From: JACCYU01 sp050740315
Lineage (GTDB): Bacteria > Pseudomonadota > Gammaproteobacteria > JACCYU01
Length of the DNA: 64,000 bases
Assembly (NCBI GenBank): GCA_050740315.1
Contig: JBOIDC010000001.1
Location: forward strand, 1 to 64,000
Direction of reading: 5' to 3'
This document shows, one piece after another, positions 8,002 to 16,503 of this stretch (positions within the stretch are counted from its first letter, which is position 1; every line of letters begins with the position of its first letter). The position numbers were made by a program, and so were the translations under genes. The notes under the pieces were generated by a model that saw only the letters and a program-made list of their open reading frames with translations, searched no databases and was not told where the DNA came from.

Positions 8002-8550
8002 ATGAGCGAAAGAATCGTATTTAGATCCGGCGAGTCACTGGTTGGCGGCGGGCCGCCGGGCACCGCGGCGGAGCCTGAAGTCGTGATTGGCGAACTGGAC
8101 GGGCCGGTGGGCACGGCGCTCGCCACGCTCACGGGCGATCAGGTGAAAGGGCACAGCCGCGTATTCGCCATCCTTAACACGGACATCCAGGTACGTCCCG
8201 TCACATTGTGCGTGAGCAAGGTGACGGTGACCAGCAGCAAGTACACCAGCATTCTCATGGGCACGGTGCAGGCGGCTATCGCCAACGGCGTGCTGGACGC
8301 GGTGCGCGCGGGCGACATCCCCAAGGACAAGGTCAACGACCTCGGCATCATCTGCTCGGTATGGCTGAATCCGTCCGTGGTGGATGATAAAAACCTGGAT
8401 CACAAAGTGTTGTTCGACATCCACCGCAAGGCCATGGCGCAGGCGATCCGCAAGGCGATGCGCCATGAACCGAGCATCGACTGGCTGCTGGAGAACCAGG
8501 GCAAGATCACCCACAAGTATTACCAGATGGGCCTCGACGGAAAAATCTGA
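8002..8550 (+). CDS. Formaldehyde-activating enzyme (Fae) family homologue lacking the active-site His
   Basis: The 182-residue protein starts at ATG 8002 with AAGGGA at 7988-7994. It matches the Fae family: GESLVGGG near the N-terminus, a central NTDIQVRPVTLCVSKVT, and IPKDKVNDLGIICSVWLNP. Fae condenses formaldehyde with tetrahydromethanopterin. In the methylotroph enzyme a His follows the GEALVGDG motif and is catalytic; here the equivalent stretch reads PPGTAAEPEVVIG with no His. No other tetrahydromethanopterin-pathway gene is in the window. It is therefore likely one of the divergent Fae homologues of unknown reaction. A strong terminator follows directly. Confidence 0.82.
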   Translation: MSERIVFRSGESLVGGGPPGTAAEPEVVIGELDGPVGTALATLTGDQVKGHSRVFAILNTDIQVRPVTLCVSKVTVTSSKYTSILMGTVQAAIANGVLDAVRAGDIPKDKVNDLGIICSVWLNPSVVDDKNLDHKVLFDIHRKAMAQAIRKAMRHEPSIDWLLENQGKITHKYYQMGLDGKI

Positions 8551-8562
8551 ATCCGCACCGCC

Positions 8563-8595
8563 GGGCCGGCAACTTGAGGTTGCCGGCCCGTCTTT
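8563..8595 (+). terminator. Rho-independent terminator after the Fae-like gene
   Basis: A perfect 11-bp stem (GGGCCGGCAAC at 8563-8573 with its complement at 8579-8589), a 5-nt loop, and then GTCTTT lie 13 bp after the Fae-like stop codon. The T-tract is short but the stem is very stable. It isolates the Fae-like gene from the next gene. Confidence 0.85.
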
Positions 8596-8822
8596 CCCGA
8601 CCCGACGTCGCCGTCTATCAGTTCACAGTTGGCCGGACTGCGCTCCCGCCGAGCGTGCGCGTTCGGCTGCCCGCTATACTCTTTATGTAGCGGTCGAAGA
8701 GGTGTCAGGCGCCTGTCCTAAAGGCACTTCGAAGTCAAAGACGCTTTGTGCCAGCTAATTCGCAAACAGCCGGGTCTTTTGCCATAGCCCGGCGCCGAGC
8801 GGCCACTGGATGGAGAGTAGCC

Positions 8823-9640
8823 ATGACCCCGATCACGCCTGAAATGAAATCTCTCAAAGTTCAGCTCAAGGCCGCATGGATGGCTGGCGACTACGGTCTT
8901 GTCGCAAACATCTCGAACCCGGTGCGGAAGAATTTATCGCTCGCCTTGCGCTGAAGGCCGGGGTTCGCGTGCTCGACGTGGCTTGCGGCAATGGCAATGT
9001 GGCGATCCTGGCGGCACGCGCCGGCGCGATCGTAACCGGCGTTGACATCGCCACGAATCTGTTGGAGCAGGCGCGGGCACGCGCCGAGTCCGAAGGGTTG
9101 ACGATTCAGTTCGACGAGGGCGACGCCGAGCAACTGCCATATGACGATGCGGTCTTCGATGTAATCATGAGCATGTTCGGCGCGATGTTCGCGCCGCGCC
9201 CCGATCTGGCCGCCGCGGAAATGGCGCGCGTCTGCCGACCCGGCGGACGGATTGCCATGGCGAACTGGACTGCCGCCGGATTTGCCGGACAGATGTTCAA
9301 GACTGTCGGCCAGCATGTTCCCCCGCCGCCCGGCATACCACCGCCTGTTCAGTGGGGAGATGAGGCCATTGTTCGCGAGCGGTTGCATGTCGGGATCGCG
9401 GATTTGCACATGACAAGACGCATGTGTCCGCTCAAATACCCGTTCCCGCCGTCCGGGGTGGTGGCGTTTTATCGCGCATACTTCGGTCCGGTGCGGCATG
9501 CATTCCTGGCGCTTGACGCGGACGCACAGGCCGCGCTGCAGTTGGATCTGGAGCGGTTGTGGTCAGCGCATAGCCGCGCAGGGGACAACTCGACCCATGT
9601 CGAGTCGGAATATCTTGAAGTTATTGCCACACGAGGTTAA
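8823..9640 (+). pseudogene. SAM-dependent methyltransferase split by a -1 frameshift
   Basis: The ATG at 8823, with GGAGAG upstream, opens MTPITPEMKSLKVQLKAAW and GDYGLV, typical of a class I methyltransferase N-terminus. The frame then diverges at about 8904-8906 and ends at 8954. The +2 frame carries the continuation HLEPGAEEFIARL, followed by VLDVACGNGNVAI (SAM-binding motif I), GDAEQLPYDDAVFD and MARVCRPGGRIAMANW, to the stop at 9640. One missing base before AAACATCTC restores a full protein of about 272 residues. It is either a recent pseudogene or an assembly/sequencing error. The relatives are ubiquinone/menaquinone-type and small-molecule methyltransferases. Confidence 0.85.
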
Positions 9641-9743
9641 CCGTCAGCGCCCGTAGCACCCTTGTTTGCCCCAGGCCGGCGTATCAGTAAACTGGTAACA
9701 GCGGTCTGCGGGTCAGACTCCAACGTCAGGTGAAAAACTTCGC

Positions 9744-10184
9744 GTGGAACAATCGCTTCACTTCATTTCCGTGCTGAGCAGCTTGCTGTTCACGGGCGCG
9801 GCCATTTACATCAATCTGGTCGAGCATCCCGCGCGGATGTCTTGCGGTACCGAAGTCGCCGCACGCGTATTCGCCCCAAGCTATCGCAGGGCCGTGCCGA
9901 TGCAGGTGTCTCTGGCGCTGATAGCAACGGTTGCCGGCATTCTGTCGTGGCTGATCGGCGGTCATGTGCTGTGGCTCGTTGGCGCCCTGCTGATATTCTC
10001 GGTCATCCCGTTTACGCTGCTGGTCGTCATGCCCACCAACAAGCTGTTGCTCGCTACGGAAGTGGACAAGGCATCGTCCATGACGAGGTCTCTCCTGGAG
10101 CGCTGGGGCCGGCTTCACGGCGCGCGCAGCATCGCGGGTCTTGTCGCATCATGTCTGTTCCTGGCGCTGGCCCTTGCGGCATAG
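9744..10184 (+). CDS. DUF1772 family integral membrane protein
   Basis: This 146-residue protein starts at GTG 9744. Four hydrophobic helices are evident (about residues 5-27, 54-72, 76-98 and 127-145). The segment INLVEHPAR after helix 1 and a conserved polar loop TEVDKASSMT are typical of DUF1772 (anthrone-oxygenase-like fold). The function of the bacterial members is unknown. The stop at 10182-10184 is directly followed by the ATG of the DUF3465 gene at 10186, so these two genes and the DUF2214 gene form a small operon of membrane-associated proteins. Confidence 0.8.
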   Translation: MEQSLHFISVLSSLLFTGAAIYINLVEHPARMSCGTEVAARVFAPSYRRAVPMQVSLALIATVAGILSWLIGGHVLWLVGALLIFSVIPFTLLVVMPTNKLLLATEVDKASSMTRSLLERWGRLHGARSIAGLVASCLFLALALAA

Positions 10185-10185
10185 A

Positions 10186-10629
10186 ATGAAATCCAGAAAA
10201 CTGCTGCTAGGCATCGCCGTTGCCATTGCGACCAGCGTGGCGTTTATCCAGAGCGGCGTTTTGCCGCTGTACGAAGCGACCGCGACCGGCAGTCACAGCG
10301 ATCAGGCGCTGGCCGACGCCTTTGAAAACCGCAGCGGTAATCTGCAGATCGAGGGGCAGGGGATCGTAACGAGAATTCTCTCCGATGACCGCGATGGCAG
10401 CCGGCATCAGCGCTTCATCATCGAGCTGGACTCGGGGCAAACCCTGCTGGTAGCGCACAACATCGACGTCGCGCCCAGAATCGAATCGCTGCGCGAGGGC
10501 GACGAAGTCGCGTTCTATGGAGAATACGAATGGACTTCGCAGGGCGGCGTGATCCACTGGACGCACCGCGACCCGGACGGGCATCACCCGGACGGCTGGA
10601 TCAGGCACCGCGGCGAGACTTATCAATGA
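10186..10629 (+). CDS. DUF3465 family exported protein
   Basis: The protein is 147 residues, starting at ATG 10186 one base after the DUF1772 stop. Residues 1-22 form a signal peptide or membrane anchor (MKSRKLLLGIAVAIATSVAF). The mature part has the family pattern of an OB-like beta barrel: GQGIVTRILSDDRDGSRHQRF, then LLVAHNIDVAPRIESL, GDEVAFYGEYEW and GVIHWTHRDPDGHHPDGWI. DUF3465 proteins are periplasmic, of unknown function, and His-rich near the C-terminus. A ligand or metal-binding role is possible but not shown. Confidence 0.82.
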   Translation: MKSRKLLLGIAVAIATSVAFIQSGVLPLYEATATGSHSDQALADAFENRSGNLQIEGQGIVTRILSDDRDGSRHQRFIIELDSGQTLLVAHNIDVAPRIESLREGDEVAFYGEYEWTSQGGVIHWTHRDPDGHHPDGWIRHRGETYQ

Positions 10630-10648
10630 GCATCCAAACTTCATACCC

Positions 10649-11098
10649 GTGATCATCGCCTGGCTGCTCGCCTTTGTACACCTGCTTGCGCTGGGGATCG
10701 GCCTGGGCGCGGTCTGGACGCGCGCCCGTGTCCTCTCCGGCGCGCTCGACCGTGATCGGCTCGAGCAAGTTTTCATGGCGGATACGCTGTGGGGCGTCGC
10801 GGCCGCACTGTGGATTGCGACCGGCCTCGTACGCGCCTTCGGTGGAATCGAGAAAGGCGCCGCATATTATCTGCACAGCAGCGCCTTCCACGCGAAGATG
10901 GCGTTGCTGGCGGCGGTGCTGATTCTGGAAGTATGGCCGATGGTCACGCTCATCGGCTGGCGCATCCGGCACAAGCGCGCAGAGCCCATAGACTTCGGAA
11001 AATCTCGAGCGCTGGCGCGCGTCAGTTACGCACAGGCCGCCCTGGTCGTGCTGATGGTGTTGGCCGCGACCGCGATGGCGCGCGGTATCGGCGCGTAA
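10649..11098 (+). CDS. DUF2214 family membrane protein
   Basis: The 149-residue protein begins at GTG 10649, 19 bp after the DUF3465 gene. Four transmembrane segments are visible: about residues 3-22, 46-66, 84-105 and 127-146. The family pattern includes AFVHLLALGIGLGAVWTRAR, a TLWGVAAALWIATG helix, and KMALLAAVLILEVWPM. DUF2214 proteins are four-helix inner-membrane proteins with conserved His residues (here in helix 1 and before helix 3) whose role is not established. It is the last gene of the DUF1772-DUF3465-DUF2214 group and is convergent with the TonB-dependent receptor gene six bases away. Confidence 0.8.
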   Translation: MIIAWLLAFVHLLALGIGLGAVWTRARVLSGALDRDRLEQVFMADTLWGVAAALWIATGLVRAFGGIEKGAAYYLHSSAFHAKMALLAAVLILEVWPMVTLIGWRIRHKRAEPIDFGKSRALARVSYAQAALVVLMVLAATAMARGIGA

Positions 11099-11104
11099 CG
11101 CCGG

Positions 11105-13224
11105 TCAAAAAAGCCAGCTCGCGTACACGCGTGCCGTCAGCGGTTCCACCGGATGGAAATGGATGTCTTCGACACCCGCGGCCGGCTCGCCCGGCAGCCG
11201 CGATGCGTAGAAATAACTGATGTCGTCGTCTTGCGAATCCAGCACGTTCAGCACATCGAGCTCCACTGCGAACCGATCCGTGAACCGATAACCCGCCTTG
11301 ATGTTCACCAGGCTAGTGGAGTCCGATTCCACGCTGCCGTCCTCGATCAATGGCCGCGGGCCGAAATGGCGCAGTCTTAGCGCCCCGAACACGCCATTCG
11401 GAAAATTGATCGCTGCACCGGCGGTGAGCACGCGATCGATGGCGCCGGGAATCTCGTCATCGTCGGGGCTGTCGTCGCTGAACTGCGCTTCGGTGAAGGC
11501 CAGGTCCAGGTCCAGCGTCAGCCACTCGGTGACGCGATAGAAGTTTGCCCATTCCACCCCATAACGTTCGCTGGGCCGGCTCGCCTCGGTGGCGCCCGCG
11601 TCGCCGACGAACAGCAGTACCGAGTCCAGTTCCAGATACCACAGCGACAACGTCGAATTCAGATTCTCGATCGCCGTGGTGCGCGCCCCCACCTCCGCGC
11701 CTTTCGATCGCACCAGCGGATCGACCGGATCGACGGCCAGCCCGGAGGCCGGATCGACTTGTATCGTCGTGCCGCGCGCATCGTTGCTGTGATAACCGTA
11801 GCCCAGATTCAGGTAATACTCGGTGTCGGACCAGGGCCCCAGGATGAAGTTCAACTTGGGGCTGGCGATGGCGTCGGTCCCGTCGCCGGAATTGGCGTCC
11901 AGACTGCTGTCAACGTCGAAGTGATACACATCACCGCGCAGGCCCGCGACCGTGCGGAATGCGTCGTTCCAGCGCGTCTCGGCATCGACGTACACACCGA
12001 GGCTGGTCTGCGTGACTTCGTCGTCGCGCACGGTGTCGAGGCGCTTTTGGTCGCCTGTCCGGAACAGGCCAACCTGGAAAATCTGATCGCGACGCAACTG
12101 TGTGCCGACCGTGACGACGTTATCGCGGCCGAACCAGTGGGCCAGCCATTCGCGCGAGGCGTTGGCGCCGGCGACGGCGCGTTCGTCGGTCTGCTCGAAC
12201 TGATCGCCGTTGACCGGATCGTCCAGAAAATACGTGAAATTGGAAAACAAATTCAGCCGGGAATAGCTGGCGTACACGTTCGCCTGCGTGAACTGGTCCT
12301 CGGCGCCCGTGTCCCACCAGTTCGCGTTCGGGTATAGCGTTCGCCCTCGCCGCCATCGGTGGAATCGATAGTGCCGAAGCGCGAGATTCGCGCACTGCCC
12401 ACGGCGCGTCGGGGAATCTGATCGGTCGAATCCCACTCGCTGTAATAGGCGAGCGCGGATAGCGAGGCGCCCGACCGGTCGCTGCCGGTGCTGTGTTTGA
12501 GCAGCCCGTTGAACTTGCGTCCGTTCTCTGGGTTGTCCCACGGCCCGTCGTAATACTGCGCCTCCAGTCCGTACAGCAGGTCGCCCTCGCCGACCTTCGA
12601 CGAATCCGCCACCACGCCGCGATAGAAGTTGTCCTGGCCGATGCCGAGTTTGGCGGTGCCGCGCGGCAGCCTGTCCATCAGGTTGATCTGCGCCGCCCCG
12701 GCGGACGAAAAATCGCCGACCTCCGGGTAATAAGGTCCCTTCTTGAACTCGACGACCTCGACCAGCTCCGGGATCAGGAAGTTCAGGTCCAGATAGCCCT
12801 GACCGTGAGCGTGCGTCGGCAGATTAACCGGCACGCCATCGACCGAGGCGGCGAAGTCGGCGCCGTGATCCAGATTGAAGCCGCGCAGGAAATACTGGTT
12901 CGCCTTGCCGGTGCCGCTGTGCTGGGTTGCTATCAGACCCGGGATGACCTCCAGCACCTCGCCGGGCCGTAACAAGGGCCGGTCCTTGAACTGCGCCTGA
13001 CTGACCCGCCCCTGCGCGGCGGACTCCGCGATGCCGGTTAAGTCTTCGGCTCTGCCGAGCACGAAAATTTCCGGCAGCGCCATCGTGCCTGGCGCCCGGT
13101 TTTCCCGGTCTTCCTGCGCGGCCAGCAGCGCCGGCAGATGCGTGATCAACGCGGCGCCGATCAGGCACGGCGTGGCGCGCGCACGCAGCAGTCGGGCGGC
13201 ACGGGCGGAACATAAACGCTTCAC
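11105..13224 (-). pseudogene. TonB-dependent receptor interrupted by a single-base frameshift
   Basis: The GTG at 13224 is chosen because AAGGAGG (13230-13236) sits 5 bp upstream and the product begins with a signal peptide. A TonB box-like LPEIFVLG and a plug domain follow (RPGEVLEVIPGLIATQHSG, then YFLRGFNLDHGADF and DGVPVNLPTHAHGQGYLD). At about 12335-12336 the frame shifts: the first frame reads nonsense to 12253, while the barrel continues as YPNANWWDTG in another frame to 11105, ending in an aromatic residue (ARVYASWLF) as outer-membrane barrels do. One added base would restore about 706 residues. The ligand is unknown; the sequence looks like an iron-complex or cobalamin-type receptor. 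It is either a pseudogene or a sequence error. Confidence 0.85.
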
Positions 13225-13599
13225 GGCAACCTCCTTTTCAGCCAGCATGGCGCATGTGGCTATCGTTGTTATGCTCGCGCTGACATCGCCGCAGAATTTT
13301 CGCGCATTATGTTTACGAGGCCATGACCAGGTCACACGTTAATGCAAGTGCAAGATGCCACGCGGTAAAGCTGATTTCGATATGGATCGACGGCCGAACC
13401 CGTGCGCATCCTTCCTGCGGAATCTCGGGCGCACTGGTGGACCGACGACCTGGCGAACGGCGATTGACGGCACCTGCTCAAGTCTGCGCGCGCCGGCAAG
13501 CGCGTCGTTGACAGTGGCGCCGACGAAGACGAGACTCGTCGTCATCGGGTTCTCCCAGAGCAGGCGCTGGGCTAATGAATAATGGAGAGGCTTCGGCGG
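13225..13599. other. Intergenic region between divergent TonB-receptor and cyclase genes
   Basis: No gene, RNA or strong repeat is recognised here. It contains the ribosome-binding site of the receptor gene at 13230-13236 and must hold the two divergent promoters. I looked for a Fur box and for a cobalamin riboswitch and saw neither. Confidence 0.5.
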
Positions 13600-14487
13600 A
13601 TGTCGTTCGCGCTTAAACGCGCTCTGGACAGGCTGTCGTGGGCGCAGCTCGTCGCGATCGCTGTCGTCGCCACCGGCGCGATCGGCGTGGCCGACGGACT
13701 GACCGGTTTTGAAGTGTCTTTATCGATTCTTTACATCGGTCCGGTCGCGTTGGCGACCTGGTACGCAGGCAAGCGTGCTGGTGTCGGTGTCGCGGTGCTC
13801 GCGATCGTCGTGTGGCTCACTGCGGATTTTGGCGGCGGCCTGTCCTATGCCCATCCCCTGATACCCCTCTGGAACGCGGCGGTGCGCTTCGGCGTGTTGC
13901 TCATCACCGCCCAGCTGCTGGACGCGCTGCGCAATCATCTTGAAGTCGAGCAACGTCTGGCGCGCATGGATCACCTCACCGGCGTGTGCAACCGGCGCAC
14001 GTTCATGGAGCGCCTGGAGTACGACTTAGCGCTCGCCGGCCGCGTAAACAAGCCGCTCACGGTGGCGTTCGTGGATCTGGATGATTTCAAGGCGATCAAC
14101 GACACGTACGGGCACAGCCAGGGCGACCGGGCCCTGCAGTCCGTGGCGCAGATATTGAGCGGGTCGGTACGCCGCACGGACATGGTCGCGCGCCTGGGTG
14201 GCGATGAATTCGCGCTGCTGCTGCCCGACACCGACGCCGCCGGCGCCGAATTCACACTCGCCAAAGTGACCCAGGCTGTAGCGAACGCGCAGGCGCCGCT
14301 GCCCAGCTGCAGCGTGGGCGCGGTCACCTTTCTGAGTCCGCCAGCATCCGCCGACGACGCGATCAAGGCCGCCGACGCGCTGATGTACGACGTCAAAGCG
14401 CGCGGCAAAGGGCGCGTGGCGCTCGAGGTCTTCGATCCGCGCGATGTGCACGCGCCGCGCCACACGGCAGGACGTAAAGCGCCCTAG
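13600..14487 (+). CDS. Membrane-bound diguanylate cyclase (GGDEF)
   Basis: The product is 295 residues if started at ATG 13600, which has GGAGAGG at 13584-13590; an in-frame ATG at 13582 lacks such a site. Residues 14-110 contain about four hydrophobic helices, an unclassified membrane sensor region. The GGDEF domain covers about residues 118-275 with DHLTGVCNRR, FVDLDDFKAINDTYGH, and the signature GGDEF at 200-204. An I-site RRTD (191-194) lies five residues before it, so product inhibition by c-di-GMP is expected. It should make c-di-GMP from two GTP. It is convergent with the regA gene with a 4-bp overlap. Confidence 0.9.
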   Translation: MSFALKRALDRLSWAQLVAIAVVATGAIGVADGLTGFEVSLSILYIGPVALATWYAGKRAGVGVAVLAIVVWLTADFGGGLSYAHPLIPLWNAAVRFGVLLITAQLLDALRNHLEVEQRLARMDHLTGVCNRRTFMERLEYDLALAGRVNKPLTVAFVDLDDFKAINDTYGHSQGDRALQSVAQILSGSVRRTDMVARLGGDEFALLLPDTDAAGAEFTLAKVTQAVANAQAPLPSCSVGAVTFLSPPASADDAIKAADALMYDVKARGKGRVALEVFDPRDVHAPRHTAGRKAP

Positions 14488-15038
14488 TCCCGCACCGGCC
14501 GCTTGGCGAGCTTGCGCTGCAAGGTGCGCAAATGCATGCGCAGGCTGCGCGCGGTCGCCGACACATTGCCGCCGTTGTCGGCGAGCACCTTCTGGATGTG
14601 TTCCCATTCCAGCCGTCTGAGCGACAGCGGGGCAGTATTCACGGGCACGGACGCATCGCCTTGGCCGCTATGCAGCGCCGCGACGACTTCGTCGGCGTCC
14701 GCCGGCTTGGGGAGATACTGTGTGGCGCCGAGCTTGATCGCCTGCACCGAGGTACTGATGCTGGCGTAGCCAGTGAGCACCAGGATCCGCATGCCGGCGT
14801 TCAGCGATTTCAGCTCGGCGATCAGCGACAGGCCAGACGATCCGGGCAGCTTGAGATCCAGCACCGCATAGTCGGGCGCGGTTTGACGCGCCGTGCGCGC
14901 GGCAGCAGTCACATCGTGCGCCACCGTAACCGCGAATCCACGATTTTCCAGCGCATTGGCCAGCACCCGGCACAGGGTCGGGTCGTCGTCCACCAGCAGC
15001 AGCGCCGGCGCGGATTCATTGCGATCCAGGCTCACCAC
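14484..15038 (-). CDS. regA: RegA/PrrA-family redox response regulator
   Basis: The product is 184 residues from a GTG at 15038 or 15035, one or four bases after the regB stop, so translation is probably coupled. The receiver domain has the acidic pocket D17-D19 (LLVDDDP), the phosphoacceptor D61 (VLDLKLPG), T89 and K111 (LPKPAD). The C-terminal Fis-type helix-turn-helix has the near-diagnostic MHLRTLQRKL at about 168-177, as in RegA, PrrA and ActR. In photosynthetic and chemotrophic proteobacteria this regulator controls respiration, carbon and nitrogen fixation and electron flow in response to redox state. The longer frame reading to 15149 overlaps regB and is rejected. Confidence 0.9.
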   Translation of the reverse strand: MVSLDRNESAPALLLVDDDPTLCRVLANALENRGFAVTVAHDVTAAARTARQTAPDYAVLDLKLPGSSGLSLIAELKSLNAGMRILVLTGYASISTSVQAIKLGATQYLPKPADADEVVAALHSGQGDASVPVNTAPLSLRRLEWEHIQKVLADNGGNVSATARSLRMHLRTLQRKLAKRPVRD

Positions 15039-15039
15039 G

Positions 15040-16317
15040 CTAACAGGCCAGGGCCGCAAGCGGCAGACTGACCTGCGTGAGCGCGCCGCCGCCGGCGCGA
15101 TTGAACAGGCGAATTCTGCCGCCCAGACGTTCCACCGTCGCGTTGGCAAGCACCAGGCCCACGCCCAGACCCGCGCCCGGCGCCTTGGTGGTGATGAACG
15201 CGACGCCGGCGCGCGGTGCGACTTCAGGCGTGACGCCGGGACCGCGGTCGCGTATCTCGATGCACCATTCGGTATCGCTCCAGCGGCTTTTCACCTCCAC
15301 CCCGTCGGGCGACGCATCCGCCGCGTTGTTGAACAGATTGGTGAGGGTCTGCGCCAGCATCTGGCCGGCCGCGATCATCGGCGCCGGGCGCTGACCTGCC
15401 CAGTCGGTATTGACCGGGACGGCCGGCCGCATGATGCGCCACTGCTCGAGCAGTTCGTTCAAAAAACCTTCCACAGAGATCGCTTTTGCGGCCTCGGCGC
15501 GCTCGTGCCCGGAAGCCTCCACCAGGCGCGTCAGGCTCTGCTTGCAGATATTCACCTGATCGCGCAGACACTCAAGCTCCGCCGTCACCTTGGGCAGATG
15601 CGCGCATTCGCGCTGTAATTCTTTGCTGATCACCGCCATGGTCGACAGCGGCGTGCCCAGCTCGTGCGCGGCGCCGGCGGCGAGCGTGCCGAGCGCGACG
15701 ATGCGTTCACTGCGCAGGTGCTCCTCGCGGGCGGCGGCCAGCTGGCGATCGCGTTCGCGCAACTCCACGGCCATGCGCGTGATGAACACCACCACCAGCG
15801 CCGCGCTGAGCATGAAATTGAACCACATCCCCAGCAGGTGCAGATCGAAATCGCTGGCCGCGCCATGGTGTGTGGGCAGCGGTACGGCCCAGAACATGAG
15901 CCAGGTATACGCCGTAATGGTGAGTGTGGTCATCAGGCCCGTGTAGATCAGCGGCAAGGTGATCGCGACGATGATCAGCGGCAGCAGATACAGCGACACG
16001 AACGGATTGCTGGCGCCGCCGCTCAAGTACAGCAGCGCGGTCAGCGCGGCCACGTCGACCGTGAGCTGCAGAAAGATCTCGATGTCGGTGACGGGAAAAG
16101 CGCGCGTCAACCGCCAGCGCGCCAGAACATTGAACAGCGCCAATGCGCCGATCACCGAGGCTATCGCCGCCAGCGGCAGGCGCATCGCCAGACCGTAATG
16201 CACCCAGGCGACGGTCAGCGCCTGGCCCGCGATCGCGATATTTCTCAATACATAAAGCCGCCGCAGCGTCGTGTCCGGCGTGGCGCGCGCCGCAAGCAGG
16301 TGTTGAACAGGCGACAT
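15040..16317 (-). CDS. regB: RegB/PrrB-family redox sensor histidine kinase
   Basis: The ATG at 16317 gives 425 residues; the longer frame upstream is antisense to the receptor gene. Six transmembrane helices occupy about residues 22-180. The heptapeptide GGASNPF (100-106) fits the GGxxNPF ubiquinone-binding motif of RegB. The H-box is GAAHELGTPL with His218. Cys258, in RDQVNICKQ, matches the position of the redox-active Cys265 described for RegB. ATP-binding motifs are NLFNNAADAS, DRGPGV and GAGLGVGL. Both redox inputs known for the family (quinone and cysteine) thus appear to be present. It is followed by regA and is divergent from a TonB-dependent receptor. Confidence 0.92.
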   Translation of the reverse strand: MSPVQHLLAARATPDTTLRRLYVLRNIAIAGQALTVAWVHYGLAMRLPLAAIASVIGALALFNVLARWRLTRAFPVTDIEIFLQLTVDVAALTALLYLSGGASNPFVSLYLLPLIIVAITLPLIYTGLMTTLTITAYTWLMFWAVPLPTHHGAASDFDLHLLGMWFNFMLSAALVVVFITRMAVELRERDRQLAAAREEHLRSERIVALGTLAAGAAHELGTPLSTMAVISKELQRECAHLPKVTAELECLRDQVNICKQSLTRLVEASGHERAEAAKAISVEGFLNELLEQWRIMRPAVPVNTDWAGQRPAPMIAAGQMLAQTLTNLFNNAADASPDGVEVKSRWSDTEWCIEIRDRGPGVTPEVAPRAGVAFITTKAPGAGLGVGLVLANATVERLGGRIRLFNRAGGGALTQVSLPLAALAC

Positions 16318-16392
16318 GGGGTCTCCGCGTAGGGTTTTTCCGGATCGCGTATTGTCTCCCGATCCGGCGCGTTTTCCATACAGCAATGCAGC

Positions 16393-16411
16393 ATACGACA
16401 ATTTGTCGTAT
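16393..16411. promoter_or_regulatory. Perfect 9-1-9 palindrome between regB and the TonB receptor
   Basis: The 19-bp sequence ATACGACAATTTGTCGTAT is a perfect inverted repeat with a one-base centre. It lies in the divergent control region, 76 bp upstream of regB and 93 bp upstream of the receptor start used here. Its GAC...TTGTCG core resembles the published RegR/RegA box (a GNGRC...GNCGC dyad), with several mismatches at the ends. I infer an operator, possibly for RegA autoregulation; another dimeric regulator is equally possible. Confidence 0.55.
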
Positions 16412-16503
16412 CGCCCGCGATCGCTGCCATGGCGATAATGACGCGCACGGCGGCGCCAGCTCACCGCCGCGCACGGATCCTTCGTCAACTCGTCAAGTCG
16501 ATT

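Noticed and set aside
8002..8550. Evidence of methylotrophy from the Fae-like gene
   Set aside because: The expected active-site His is missing and no tetrahydromethanopterin pathway gene is in the window.
13225..13599. Cobalamin riboswitch upstream of the frameshifted TonB receptor
   Set aside because: The conserved B12-box pattern was not found on either strand.
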